Positions 25,382 through 35,699 of a DNA stretch of 64,000 nt are shown in pieces. The stretch is taken from positions 2,976,001 to 3,040,000 of the forward strand of contig NZ_CP048817.1 of the NCBI RefSeq assembly GCF_014171475.1, in the 5' to 3' direction. Under the pieces are notes generated by a model, which did no database searches, had not been told where the DNA came from, and saw nothing but the letters and a program-made list of their open reading frames with translations. Both the position numbers and the translations under genes were made by a program. How positions within the stretch are numbered: position 1 is the stretch's first letter; every line of letters starts with the position of its first letter. Source of the stretch: Sphingomonas sp. So64.6b (GTDB lineage Bacteria; Pseudomonadota; Alphaproteobacteria; Sphingomonadales; Sphingomonadaceae).

Positions 25382-27280
25382 TCACTCGTTGCTCGAATCG
25401 AACCAGCCGATGAAGCGCGCCAGCGTGGTCATGCGCGCCGCGACATAGAGCGTCGCATGATCGGGCCGTTTGCGCTCGTCCGCGTCCGCGATCATGCGTT
25501 CGACCCGGTCCAAATCAAGATAACGAGACAAGCGCCCACCCTGGTCGAGCCGCCGTGCCTCGGCGAGCGCCGCCGGCGCACCATGCTTTACCATGCGGAA
25601 CATGTCCGGTTGTTCGGCGTCATTGCCCGGCGGCCGTTTCAGCAGCTGTTCCGGCAGGATGTCGGCAAATGCCTGACGCGCCAGATAGCGTTCCAGCCCA
25701 TTCCGAAAATCAAGCGATTCCGGGATAGCGAGGCCCAGTTCGACGACCCTCTTGTCGTGGAAAGGCCGGGACAGTTCCAGTCCGTCCGCGGCCGCAAGCG
25801 TCGCATGGAGCGGCTGGCTCCGGGTGACCTTGCGCAGATGATGCAAGCTGGCGTCGCGCCAGCGGTGATGCCTTACCCGCGAATAGCGCAGCCGCCCGAA
25901 ATCGATCGCGCCGCCCCCCCGCAACGTGTCGGCAAAGGCGGGGTTGATCGGCCGGTCGCGCCACGTCGCCGCCGCGCGCCGCGCCGCGTTGAACCCCTGC
26001 ACCGGCAACAGCGCCGGGATGACCTCGTGGCGCAATATCGCCAGCCATGGCCACCCCGTGGCGCGCGCGCGCATGCGGAATTCGCGCACAAATCGGCGCA
26101 GCTTGCCGCGCCTCAGGATTCGTCCGAGCAATGCCCCGCCAGTGATATTGACGGTATAGTCGCCGCCATGCCCGTCGAGCACCAGGCGTGCGCCGGTCGA
26201 CGCCGCGATCCGGTACATGCCGTGCCGGACGTGAGGATTCCCGGCGCTGTCGTCGGTCGCGAAAAACGCGGCCTCGATATCGGTGAACATGCCCTCGTCG
26301 CCGCGGACATAGTGGCGCAGATCGAGGAATGGAAAGGGCCGGAACGCCTCCACCGCCGCGCGCGCGTCGCGCACCGTCCGGCGCTCGCCTTCGCCCAGCA
26401 CCGACGCCACCGCGACGATCCGGCGCCCCGTCCCCGCGACGATCGGCCCAGCGATGGCGGCGATGCTGCCGCTGTCGAAACCGCCGCTGAAACAGAGCGC
26501 CGGCGCCTGGCCGAGCCGGCGCACGCGGCACGCCACCGCTTCGGTCACCACGGCGCGATAGGCGTCGAGATAATAAGCCTCGTCATGGCCGAGATGCGCG
26601 GGGGACGCGTGCGGCTCCCAATAGACGCGGCGCGACAGCGTCCCGTCCGCGGCGAAGCGCATCGTCGTGCCACCATCAAGCGCGCAGATCGAGTCGTAGA
26701 TCGTCTCGCCTGGCGGAAGATCGATCGGACCCAGTATCCGCCGCCCGATGCCGGCGTCCGACAGGCGGCGCGGTACGCCCGCGACCGCCCAGAGCGCCTT
26801 CACTTCGCTGGCGAAGGCCAGAAAGCCGTCGCCATGATGATAATAAAGGCCGCGCTGGCCCATGTGATCGCGGCCAAGCAGCAAGGTCCGCGCTCGGGCG
26901 TCCCAGATCGCAAAGGCGAAATCACCGAGCAAATGCGCGGCGAAATCCTCACCCCAATGGCGATAGGCGGCGAGCAGCACCGCGCTGTCCGACATGTCGC
27001 GAAGTTCGGCATCGGTCAGGCCGAGCTCCGCCGCCAGCGTTTCGCGATTGTCGATACGGGCATCCGCCACGAGCATCAACACACCGTCGCGCACCGGCTG
27101 CGCCTCAAGCCAGTCCTCCTGATTCACCCGCATCAGGCAATGGCCCATGGCCGCACTGCCCTCGACCGCGGCCTGCCGCCGGTCCGGGCCGCGATGCGCC
27201 AATATGGTCCCCATGCGCTCGATATCGCGTTGCGCGACCGAGTCGCCGTCGAACCGAACGATCCCGAAAATCGCACTCAT
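25382..27280 (-). CDS. Asparagine-synthetase-like protein lacking the glutaminase Cys
   Basis: 632 residues. It has an N-terminal class II glutamine-amidotransferase-like domain (about 1-190) followed by an asparagine synthetase domain with the ATP pyrophosphatase loop SGGFDS at 265-270. The protein begins MSAIFGIVRFDG: residue 2 is Ser, not the Cys that is the glutaminase nucleophile of AsnB (MCGI). Glutamine hydrolysis is therefore unlikely, as in lasso cyclases and other amide-forming homologues that activate a carboxylate with ATP. No B-type leader peptidase or PqqD-like gene is nearby. It could be a RiPP cyclase, an amidase for a surface sugar, or an orphan. Confidence 0.8.
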   Translation of the reverse strand: MSAIFGIVRFDGDSVAQRDIERMGTILAHRGPDRRQAAVEGSAAMGHCLMRVNQEDWLEAQPVRDGVLMLVADARIDNRETLAAELGLTDAELRDMSDSAVLLAAYRHWGEDFAAHLLGDFAFAIWDARARTLLLGRDHMGQRGLYYHHGDGFLAFASEVKALWAVAGVPRRLSDAGIGRRILGPIDLPPGETIYDSICALDGGTTMRFAADGTLSRRVYWEPHASPAHLGHDEAYYLDAYRAVVTEAVACRVRRLGQAPALCFSGGFDSGSIAAIAGPIVAGTGRRIVAVASVLGEGERRTVRDARAAVEAFRPFPFLDLRHYVRGDEGMFTDIEAAFFATDDSAGNPHVRHGMYRIAASTGARLVLDGHGGDYTVNITGGALLGRILRRGKLRRFVREFRMRARATGWPWLAILRHEVIPALLPVQGFNAARRAAATWRDRPINPAFADTLRGGGAIDFGRLRYSRVRHHRWRDASLHHLRKVTRSQPLHATLAAADGLELSRPFHDKRVVELGLAIPESLDFRNGLERYLARQAFADILPEQLLKRPPGNDAEQPDMFRMVKHGAPAALAEARRLDQGGRLSRYLDLDRVERMIADADERKRPDHATLYVAARMTTLARFIGWFDSSNE

Positions 27281-27384
27281 GTGCTGCGGGCGATGCGCAA
27301 GCCTTCGCAGAGGCGATCAATCATGCCCGGCGATAACATTCCGCCCACGGGCTTGTCATCCCCGGCGGCTTGCGTCGGGGGAGC

Positions 27385-27429
27385 TTTCGGGGACACAATA
27401 CTAAAGAATTTAGTATTGTGTCCCCGAAA
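27385..27429. repeat. Perfect palindrome, 21-bp arms (GGGGACACAATACT type)
   Basis: TTTCGGGGACACAATACTAA plus A, then GAA, then the exact complement. The same element with 25-bp arms is at 29762-29816. The motif is of the REP type associated with REP-linked tyrosine transposases, but no such transposase gene is in the window. Confidence 0.95.
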
Positions 27430-27644
27430 TTCTAACGGTCCTCTGGAACCTGAGGCGGCAGCAGGATAACCGGCTACCGGAGCGATTGCGCGCCACGGTC
27501 GCCGGGTCCGTCCCAAGCGCGTATGCCTCGCGGCTTCCGGGGTCCCGGTGGCAGTCCACTAATTGCCACCGGCGCATGGACAAGCAACCGCGCGACAAAC
27601 GGTCAGGGATTCAAACGTTTCGGCCATAGGAGCGCCACGCCCCT
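27430..27644. other. Gene-free stretch before the oxidase leader repeat
   Basis: Together with 27281-27384 this gap holds no convincing gene, only the palindrome described separately and the edge of the direct repeat. Confidence 0.4.
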
Positions 27645-27753
27645 GTCGAAGGCGCTCTACGTATTTCCCGTCACTGAGCGTGTCACGCCGTTCGGGCTAT
27701 TCAGGCGATCATTCGAACTGCGGAAAAAAGAAGCTCCTTATGGTCAACGCCGT
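27645..27753 (+). repeat. Direct repeat copy 2, native leader of the alternative oxidase
   Basis: This copy feeds into the intact alternative oxidase gene and is presumably the functional promoter and ribosome site. See copy 1 at 24708-24817. The interval between copies is about 2.8 kb. Confidence 0.97.
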
Positions 27754-28462
27754 CCTCAAGCCCGACACAGATGCACTGGCCGCGGAGCGTGCCGCGCAAC
27801 CGGTCGTGCATCATCAGCCAAAGGGCTTTTCCGACCATTTCGCCTTGAGCTTCACCAAGTTGCTGCGGTTCAGCGCCGATACCTTTTTCGCCAAGCGTTA
27901 CGGCCATCGCGCGATCGTGCTGGAAACGGTCGCGGCGGTGCCCGGCATGGTCGGGGCGATGTTCACTCACCTGAAATGCCTGCGCCGGATGCGCGACGAT
28001 GAGGGCTGGATCCGCACCCTGATGGAGGAGGCGGAGAATGAGCGCATGCATTTGATGACCTTTATCGAGATCGCCAGGCCGACCTGGTTCGAGCGCATGG
28101 TGATCCTGTCAGTGCAGGGCGTGTTCCTGATCGGTTTCTCGATCCTGTACCTGCTCTCCGCGCGGACCGCGCACCGCGTGGTCGGTTATTTCGAAGAGGA
28201 AGCGGTGACCAGCTACACGCTTTACCTGCAGGAAATCGACGAGGGTCGTTCGCCCAATGTGCCCGCACCGGCGATCGCCCGGCATTATTGGAAAATGGCC
28301 GACGATGCGACGCTGCGCGATGTCGTGCTGCTCGTGCGCGCCGACGAGGCGCATCACCGCGACGTCAACCACGGCTTTGCCAGCACCATCGCCGGTACGC
28401 CGGTCGACCGGATCAACGCGGCTTACCCGCCCCATGCCAGCGACCTGGCGGTGGGCGGCTAG
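27740..28462 (+). CDS. aox: Alternative (cyanide-insensitive) ubiquinol oxidase
   Basis: 240 residues. All diiron ligands of the AOX family are present: Glu62 in LET, Glu101 and His104 in NERMH, Glu153 within FEEEAV, and Glu203 and His206 in RADEAHH. It is an interfacial inner-membrane enzyme that passes electrons from ubiquinol to oxygen without pumping protons. AOX is established in the sphingomonad Novosphingobium aromaticivorans, so it is expected in this group. The ATG at 27740 is the one preserved in the upstream leader duplication. It gives the normal bacterial length, without the plant targeting extension. Confidence 0.95.
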   Translation: MVNAVLKPDTDALAAERAAQPVVHHQPKGFSDHFALSFTKLLRFSADTFFAKRYGHRAIVLETVAAVPGMVGAMFTHLKCLRRMRDDEGWIRTLMEEAENERMHLMTFIEIARPTWFERMVILSVQGVFLIGFSILYLLSARTAHRVVGYFEEEAVTSYTLYLQEIDEGRSPNVPAPAIARHYWKMADDATLRDVVLLVRADEAHHRDVNHGFASTIAGTPVDRINAAYPPHASDLAVGG

Positions 28463-28610
28463 GCTATCCCCCGCGCCGTGACCGCGCGGATGTTCAGGAC
28501 CGTGATCCGTCGGGGTGATGGCAGGCGTCACCGCAATGCCGGCGACGTTTAAAGGCGCGGCCATGCGTGCAAGCGTGTATCAGGGCGGATCACGACATGA
28601 GAGCGAGGCC

Positions 28611-29093
28611 ATGGCCGACGACACAATCGACGATATCGCGGCGCGGCTGGTGGCCAAGCGCGCAGCCAATCTGGTGAGGGCCCGGGAGCTTCAGGCGCAG
28701 CGCGACCGTGCGGAAGCGGTCAAGGACTCCACCCCAGCGGCGCAAAAGCAGCTCTGGGACGCGGTGGAGGCGCGGATCGACGATTTCCTCACTGGCCTGA
28801 ACGCAAAGCTGCTGGCGGCCGATATCCGGATTTCATTCGCGCCGATCGAACAGGCGCCGGGCGATCGGATCGTGGCGCAATATCGGGCTCGTTTCGACCG
28901 ATCCTCGCAAGGGGTGGATCACAGGATCGGCACAGTGTTTCACGCTGGTATCGACGGCGTGACGCGGATTTATATTTCCAATCCCGATGACGAACATCCA
29001 TTGGCGACGTTCGAATTCCGCACCGAGACGATCAGCGAAGCACAGATCGAAACCGTGTTTTCGCACTTTCTCAAACTGGGCGAGATACAATGA
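28611..29093 (+). CDS. Hypothetical protein coupled to the MucR gene
   Basis: 160 residues. The N-terminal half is charged and helical (AARLVAKRAANLVRARELQA), the C-terminal half more beta-like (GVTRIYISNPDDEHPLATFE). I do not recognise a family. The stop overlaps the ATG of the downstream mucR-type gene by four bases, so the two are probably co-translated. The start is uncertain: ATG 28611 has GAGCGAGG close by, while longer frames at 28563 or 28515 lack a better site. The coding frame is well kept despite the unknown role. Confidence 0.6.
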   Translation: MADDTIDDIAARLVAKRAANLVRARELQAQRDRAEAVKDSTPAAQKQLWDAVEARIDDFLTGLNAKLLAADIRISFAPIEQAPGDRIVAQYRARFDRSSQGVDHRIGTVFHAGIDGVTRIYISNPDDEHPLATFEFRTETISEAQIETVFSHFLKLGEIQ

Positions 29094-29533
29094 ACAACGA
29101 AGACCTGCTGGATTTCACCGCCGAAATCGTCGGATCGCATGTGGCAAATAATTCGGTCGCGGTGAATGACGTGCCGGGCCTGATCACCAGCGTCTATGAC
29201 GCGCTGAGCGCCCTCGGCGCGCCGGTCGAAGTCGAAGCGCCGATCCAGGCCCCTGCCGTATCGATCCGATCAAGCGTGAAGCCTGAATCGATCACCTGCC
29301 TGGAATGCGGCGGGGTGCAGCGGACGCTCAAGCGCCACATCAACACGTCGCATGGCCTGACGCCCGACGGTTACCGGGCGAAGTGGAACCTGCCCGCAAG
29401 CTATCCGATGGTCGCGCCCGCCTATTCGGCGAAGCGGTCGGAAATGGCCAAGAGCCTGGGCCTGGGTCGCAAGGCGGGACAGAAGGCGCCGGCGAAGCGG
29501 GCTGCGCGGCGGAAGTTGGTTGTTGTCAGTTGA
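29090..29533 (+). CDS. MucR/Ros-family zinc-finger transcriptional regulator
   Basis: 147 residues. A prokaryotic Cys2His2 zinc finger is formed by Cys70, Cys73, His83 and His88 (CLECGGVQRTLKRHINTSH), followed by the conserved GLTPDGYRAKWNLPASYPMV-type stretch and a basic tail (KKAPAKRAARRK-like). MucR/Ros proteins are nucleoid-like repressors that control exopolysaccharide, motility and horizontally acquired genes in alphaproteobacteria. It overlaps the upstream hypothetical gene by four bases. A strong hairpin at 29634 probably ends the transcript. Confidence 0.95.
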   Translation: MNNEDLLDFTAEIVGSHVANNSVAVNDVPGLITSVYDALSALGAPVEVEAPIQAPAVSIRSSVKPESITCLECGGVQRTLKRHINTSHGLTPDGYRAKWNLPASYPMVAPAYSAKRSEMAKSLGLGRKAGQKAPAKRAARRKLVVVS

Positions 29534-29633
29534 GGTGATGGCGGCGGTGCGTTTCGTTCGCGCCTAGCACGAGAGCAAACCACACACCCATTCGAGCAAC
29601 TACGCCGCAAGCCATATAACCCCACAACAAAAA

Positions 29634-29662
29634 AGGCCGGGGATCGCTCCCCCGGCCTCTTC
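29634..29662. terminator. Terminator hairpin after the mucR-type gene
   Basis: AGGCCGGGG and CCCCCGGCCT flank a short loop, with A-rich sequence on the left and CTTCTTT on the right, so it can stop transcription from the plus strand and perhaps also the minus strand. Confidence 0.75.
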
Positions 29663-29761
29663 TTTGTGCTTCGAGCGGCGCGGGCCCTTCGACTGCCTGC
29701 AAGGCAGGCGCTCAGGATAAACTACGCCTGCGCTGTCGTCGGTCGGGAGCTTCGGGGACAT

Positions 29762-29816
29762 GGGAGTTTCGGGGACACAATACTAAACTAATTAGTATTG
29801 TGTCCCCGAAACTCCC
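29762..29816. repeat. Perfect palindrome, 25-bp arms (GGGGACACAATACT type)
   Basis: Arms of 25 bp (ending GACACAATACTAA on the left) are perfectly complementary around a 5-base loop. A broken piece, AGCTTCGGGGACATGGGAG, directly precedes it at about 29749, suggesting an earlier copy. It pairs with the element at 27385. Confidence 0.95.
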
Positions 29817-29875
29817 TCGCGCCCGACTTGATCCAAATGGGGGCTCGATTTGTCGTGGCTGTCCTGATGCGTGAC

Positions 29876-29914
29876 GAAAAAGGGGCCGGAGATTGCTCTC
29901 CGGCCCCTTCTTTG
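29876..29914 (-). terminator. Terminator hairpin downstream of groL
   Basis: GGGGCCGGAGA and TCTCCGGCCCC form a strong stem. On the minus strand it is followed by TTTTTC, placing it about 140 bp after the groL stop. Confidence 0.75.
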
Positions 29915-30050
29915 CGTTGTTCGGTGTTTGGCATGGGCGCGGGCAAAGCCCGCGCTTTCGTCGGACGGGATCGGCGGCTTGCACCGCCGACCCGCCGGCC
30001 GGACCGGAACGAGTCCTGATTTAGCTTTCGCTAAATCAGGCCGTTCGCGG

Positions 30051-31700
<1,650 letters not shown>

Positions 31701-31746
31701 CTACCCTTTCGAAAATTGAAGTTGAGTGTTTGGAGGCGGAGAAGGT

Positions 31747-32034
31747 TCAGCCGACGATCCCGAGGATGTCGGATTCCTTCATGATCAGCAGATCTTCGCC
31801 GTCGACCTTGACCTCGGTGCCCGACCATTTGCCGAACAGGATCTTGTCGCCGGCCTTGACGTCGAGCGGGGTGATCTTGCCGTCATCGGCGCGGGTGCCG
31901 GTGCCGACAGAGACGACTTCGCCTTCCTGCGGCTTTTCCTTGGCGGTTTCCGGGATGATGATCCCGCCTGCCGTCTTCTCTTCCGCTTCTACCCGGCGGA
32001 CGAGGACGCGGTCGTGCAACGGACGAAAGTTCAT
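31747..32034 (-). CDS. groES: Co-chaperonin GroES
   Basis: 95 residues starting [20 protein letters not shown], with the mobile-loop region [20 protein letters not shown] that docks onto GroEL. The ATG at 32034 is preceded by AAAAGGACT, a good ribosome site; longer in-frame sequence upstream is the untranslated leader with the CIRCE element. First gene of the groES-groL operon. Confidence 0.98.
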   Translation of the reverse strand: MNFRPLHDRVLVRRVEAEEKTAGGIIIPETAKEKPQEGEVVSVGTGTRADDGKITPLDVKAGDKILFGKWSGTEVKVDGEDLLIMKESDILGIVG

Positions 32035-32071
32035 GCGCGATAGTCCTTTTAGTAGTGATTCTGAATCGTTG

Positions 32072-32098
32072 TTAGCACTCGCCATCGGTGAGTGCCAG
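32072..32098 (-). promoter_or_regulatory. CIRCE operator of groESL
   Basis: TTAGCACTC, nine bases, then GAGTGCCAG: the left half is a perfect CIRCE arm and the right differs from GAGTGCTAA at two bases. It should bind the HrcA repressor and mediate heat-inducible control. The site lies 38 bp upstream of groES. Confidence 0.92.
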
Positions 32099-32106
32099 CA
32101 CGGCGC

Positions 32107-32134
32107 ATATGTGTAGCGGGCCGGCGATCGTCAA
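32107..32134 (-). promoter_or_regulatory. Likely groESL promoter
   Basis: On the minus strand TTGACG is followed after 16 bases by ACATAT, directly upstream of the CIRCE operator, so HrcA binding would block the start site. Confidence 0.6.
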
Positions 32135-32227
32135 CCGGCTTTGCGATAAAAAGGTGCCTGGGCGGTGCAGTTTGAAAATTCGCGGAAGAGCGAATTTCAA
32201 GGCGATGGCGCATTTTCCAAACAGCTC

Positions 32228-33637
32228 TTAAGCCGGGAGAAGCCCAAACCGGCCGCGTGCCGACCAGCGCCACAGCAGCAGCACCGAGACCGCGAGCAAA
32301 CCGGCGGCGAGGCCGAGCCAGATGCCGACGCCTTGCATATGAAAAAAGAAGCCAAGCAGGATCGCGGTGCCGAAGCCGATCACCCAATAACCGAATGCGG
32401 CGATCAGCATCGGCACGCGGGCGTCCTGCAGCCCGCGCAATATGCCCGCCGCGACCGCCTGTGCGCCGTCGACCAGCTGGAACAGCGCGGCGATGGCGAG
32501 ATATTGCACCGCAAGCGAGACGACGACCGCGTTGGCCGGGTCATGGACATCGATATAGACGCCGACGAACAGCCCGGGCAGCGCGAAGATCAGCGTCGCG
32601 GTGACCACCATGAAACCGATCCCGACGCTGAGCGCGGCGCGGCCAGCGCGCGAAATCCATAAGGGGTCGCGCGCGCCATAGGCCATGCCGACGCGGATCG
32701 TCGCCGCTTGCGACACGCCGAACGGCACCTGGAACGCGACCGCCGCGATATTGAGCGCGATCGCGTGTGCGGCAACCTCCGCCACGCCGATCAGGCCCAT
32801 CAGGATCGCCGCCCCGCCGAACAGGGCGCCCTCGAACGTCCAGGTCAGCGCGATCGGCACGCCCAGGCGGACGATTTCGAAGAAGCGCGGCCATTCGGTG
32901 CGCCACCAGCGCCCGAACAGCCGATAGCGGCGCAAATGCCGGTCGGTGAGCAGGATCACGACATAGGAGAACATCATCACCGTCATGGTGATCACCGTGG
33001 CGATCGCCGATCCTTCGAGGCCAAGCGCGGGGAAGCCGGCATTGCCGAACACCAGCAGCCAATTGCCGATGATCGCAACGCACAAGGCAAGCGCGGTGAC
33101 GGCAAAGGCCCAGCCAGGCCGGCCCAGTGCGGCGGCGGTCGTGCGCATGACGGCGGCGGCGATGCCGGGGACCAGCGCGAACAAGGCGATATCGAGAAAC
33201 GCGCCCGCGCGCCGCGCCACCGCAGGGTCCTGCCCGGCGGCGAGCAGCAGCGTTTCGCCATGCGCGAGGATAATCAGGAAAGGCAGCGTGCCGAGCAGCG
33301 CGAGCCACAGCGCCATGCGGAACGAGCGGCGCACGTCGCGCACCGCGTGGCGGCGGCGGCCCAGTTCGGCGGCAATGATCGGCGCGGCCGCGCTGGTCAG
33401 GCCGATCAGCGCGAACATGATGACGTTGAACATGAACACGCCGAGCGTGGCGGCGGCAAATTCGACCGTGCCGAGCCGCGCGACGAAGATCACATCGACC
33501 CCGGACACCGCCATCTGCAGCAGATTGGCGCCGACCAGCGGCCCGGCGAGCCGGAGCAGCGCGCGCAGTTCGTCCCGCATCGTTTGCGGCACGCTCTCGG
33601 GGCCGGCGGGCGGCGGGGAAATCGCAGTCATCGTCAC
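32228..33637 (-). CDS. MATE-family multidrug/toxin efflux transporter
   Basis: 469 residues with about twelve membrane helices in two homologous halves (LLRLAGPLVGANLLQMAVSG in the first, FEIVRLGVPIALTWTFEGAL in the second). MATE proteins export cationic drugs using Na+ or H+ gradients across the inner membrane; the substrate cannot be told. The start at 33637 gives the normal N-terminus before the first MATE repeat. It is monocistronic and diverges from sppA. Confidence 0.93.
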   Translation of the reverse strand: MTMTAISPPPAGPESVPQTMRDELRALLRLAGPLVGANLLQMAVSGVDVIFVARLGTVEFAAATLGVFMFNVIMFALIGLTSAAAPIIAAELGRRRHAVRDVRRSFRMALWLALLGTLPFLIILAHGETLLLAAGQDPAVARRAGAFLDIALFALVPGIAAAVMRTTAAALGRPGWAFAVTALALCVAIIGNWLLVFGNAGFPALGLEGSAIATVITMTVMMFSYVVILLTDRHLRRYRLFGRWWRTEWPRFFEIVRLGVPIALTWTFEGALFGGAAILMGLIGVAEVAAHAIALNIAAVAFQVPFGVSQAATIRVGMAYGARDPLWISRAGRAALSVGIGFMVVTATLIFALPGLFVGVYIDVHDPANAVVVSLAVQYLAIAALFQLVDGAQAVAAGILRGLQDARVPMLIAAFGYWVIGFGTAILLGFFFHMQGVGIWLGLAAGLLAVSVLLLWRWSARGRFGLLPA

Positions 33638-33676
33638 GTCGCCGCCCTATCGGGCAATCGCCGGCGCGTCACGTTC

Positions 33677-33712
33677 GATACGGGCATGTCGGGCGATACG
33701 GGCATGTCGGGC
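33677..33712 (+). repeat. 18-bp tandem duplication
   Basis: GATACGGGCATGTCGGGC occurs twice in a row in the gap between the MATE and sppA genes. Confidence 0.9.
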
Positions 33713-33821
33713 GGGAAAGGCCGGATCGGGCCGTATTGCATCTATAGTACAGCCGTTTACTCCCGCGCCGTCATGCTCTAGCGGTGCGGCTCTATCTCGC
33801 GCCATCATGGAGAGCGCACGA

Positions 33822-35699
33822 ATGAAATTGGTTCGAGGCGCCTGGAAGATCCTGGTCGGCATCAAGGACGCGCTGGTGCTTGCCGCCATGCTGTTGTTCT
33901 TTGGCCTGTTGTTTGCGGCCCTGGCCGCCAAGCCGAGTCCCGCGACGATCCGTGACGGCGCGCTGGTGCTTGCGCTGAGCGGCTCGATCGTCGAGCAGCC
34001 GACCGAGGCGGATGGCTTTGCGGCCTTTGCCGGCGGCAGTGCGCCGGTGAAGGAATTCCGCCTGCGCGATGTGGTGCGCGTGCTCGACAAGGCGAAGGAC
34101 GATGACCGGGTCAAGGTCGTCGTGCTCGATCTGGACAGCTTCACCGGCGGCTACCCCGCCGCGCTGAACGAAGTCGCCGACGCGGTCCGCCGCGTGCGCG
34201 ACAGCAAGAAGCCAGTGCTCGCTTATGCCACCGGCTATACCGATTCCGGCTATCGCCTCGCCGCCAATGCCAGCGAAATCTGGATGAACCCGATGGGTGG
34301 CACGCTGTTCACCGGCCCGGGCGGGAGCCAACTTTATTACAAGGGCCTGATCGACCGGCTCGGCGTCAACGCGCACATCTACCGCGTCGGCAAATACAAG
34401 TCGTTCGTCGAACCCTATACGCGCAGCGACCAGTCGCCCGAGGCGAAAGAAGCAAGCCAGGCGCTGTACGGCGTGATCTTCGACCAGTGGAAACAGGCGA
34501 TCGCCAAGGCCCGGCCCAAGGCCAAGATCGACGCGCTGCTGATGACCCCCGATGCAGTGGTCACCGCCGCGCAGGGCGACATCGCCAAGGCCAATCTCGA
34601 CGCCGGTATCGTCGACAAGCTCGCCACGCGGATCGATTTCGACAAGCGCGTGGGTGAGATCGCCGGGACCGATACGGGCAAGATCGCGGGCAATTTCCGC
34701 ACCATCAAATACGATAATTATCTCGCCGCCAACCCGTTGCCGAGCGGCGGCGACGCGATCGGCGTGCTGACCGTCGCCGGCGAAATCGTCGACGGCAAGG
34801 CCAATGCCGGTACCGCCGGTGGCGACACGATCGCCAAGGCATTGCTCGACGGGCTCGCCAAGAAATCGCTGAAGGCGCTGGTCGTGCGGGTCGATTCGCC
34901 GGGTGGATCGGCGCTCGCGTCGGAAACGATCCGCCGCGCGATCCTTGAGGCCAAGGCGCAGAAACTGCCGGTGGTCGTGTCGATGGGTTCGGTCGCGGCG
35001 AGCGGCGGTTACTGGGTGGCGACGGCGGGCGACACGATCTTCGCCGAACCGACCACGATCACCGGATCGATCGGCATTTTCGGGATCATCCCGACATTCG
35101 AGAACACGCTGGCCAAGATCGGCGTGACGTCGGACGGGGTGCGCACCACGCCGATGTCGGGTCAGCCCGATATCGTCGGCGGCACCACGCCGGAAACCGA
35201 CCGCGTGCTGCAGGCGGGGATCGAGAATGGCTATCGCCAATTCCTCGGCCGCGTCGCGGGCGCGCGCAAGATGAGCGTCGAGCGCGTCGACGAAATCGCG
35301 CAGGGCCGCGTATGGGACGGCGGCACCGCGCACCAGCTCCACCTGGTCGATCGTTTCGGCACGTTGCAGGATGCGATCGACTTTGCCGCGAAACAGGCCA
35401 AGCTCGACCCCGCAAAGGTCCATGCGGTCTATCTCGAAAAGGAACCCGGCTGGTTGTCCAAACTGGTCGCGAACTGGGGCGGCGGAGAGGATGAGGACGA
35501 AGCCGATGGCGACGTCTTCGCGCGGATCGGCGCCGACCGCCAGGCGGTCCTCGCGCGCGCGCTCGGCGATATGCGGCGGCTGACCAGGACGTCGTCGATC
35601 CAGGCGCGTTGCCTCGAATGCGTCGGCATGGGCCCGGCATCGCCGAGCCGCGACGACCTTCGCCTGATGGACATCTTGCTCGCGAGGTTCACCAAATGA
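33822..35699 (+). CDS. sppA: Signal peptide peptidase SppA, long (67K) type
   Basis: 625 residues. An N-terminal membrane anchor (ALVLAAMLLFFGLLFAALAA) precedes two S49 peptidase repeats. The catalytic Ser lies in the second repeat (SMGSVAASGGYWVATAGD) and the general-base Lys in the first (HIYRVGKYKSFVEPYTRS). It degrades leftover signal peptides in the inner membrane. The C-terminal extension contains an acidic GGGEDEDEADGD stretch. ATG 33822 has GGAGAG eight bases upstream. Its stop overlaps the start of the acetyltransferase gene (ATGA). Confidence 0.95.
   Translation: MKLVRGAWKILVGIKDALVLAAMLLFFGLLFAALAAKPSPATIRDGALVLALSGSIVEQPTEADGFAAFAGGSAPVKEFRLRDVVRVLDKAKDDDRVKVVVLDLDSFTGGYPAALNEVADAVRRVRDSKKPVLAYATGYTDSGYRLAANASEIWMNPMGGTLFTGPGGSQLYYKGLIDRLGVNAHIYRVGKYKSFVEPYTRSDQSPEAKEASQALYGVIFDQWKQAIAKARPKAKIDALLMTPDAVVTAAQGDIAKANLDAGIVDKLATRIDFDKRVGEIAGTDTGKIAGNFRTIKYDNYLAANPLPSGGDAIGVLTVAGEIVDGKANAGTAGGDTIAKALLDGLAKKSLKALVVRVDSPGGSALASETIRRAILEAKAQKLPVVVSMGSVAASGGYWVATAGDTIFAEPTTITGSIGIFGIIPTFENTLAKIGVTSDGVRTTPMSGQPDIVGGTTPETDRVLQAGIENGYRQFLGRVAGARKMSVERVDEIAQGRVWDGGTAHQLHLVDRFGTLQDAIDFAAKQAKLDPAKVHAVYLEKEPGWLSKLVANWGGGEDEDEADGDVFARIGADRQAVLARALGDMRRLTRTSSIQARCLECVGMGPASPSRDDLRLMDILLARFTK

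Noticed and set aside
25457..27469. 670-codon plus-strand open frame opposite the asparagine-synthetase-like gene
   Set aside because: Antisense shadow without a plausible start or motif; the minus-strand protein has recognisable domains.
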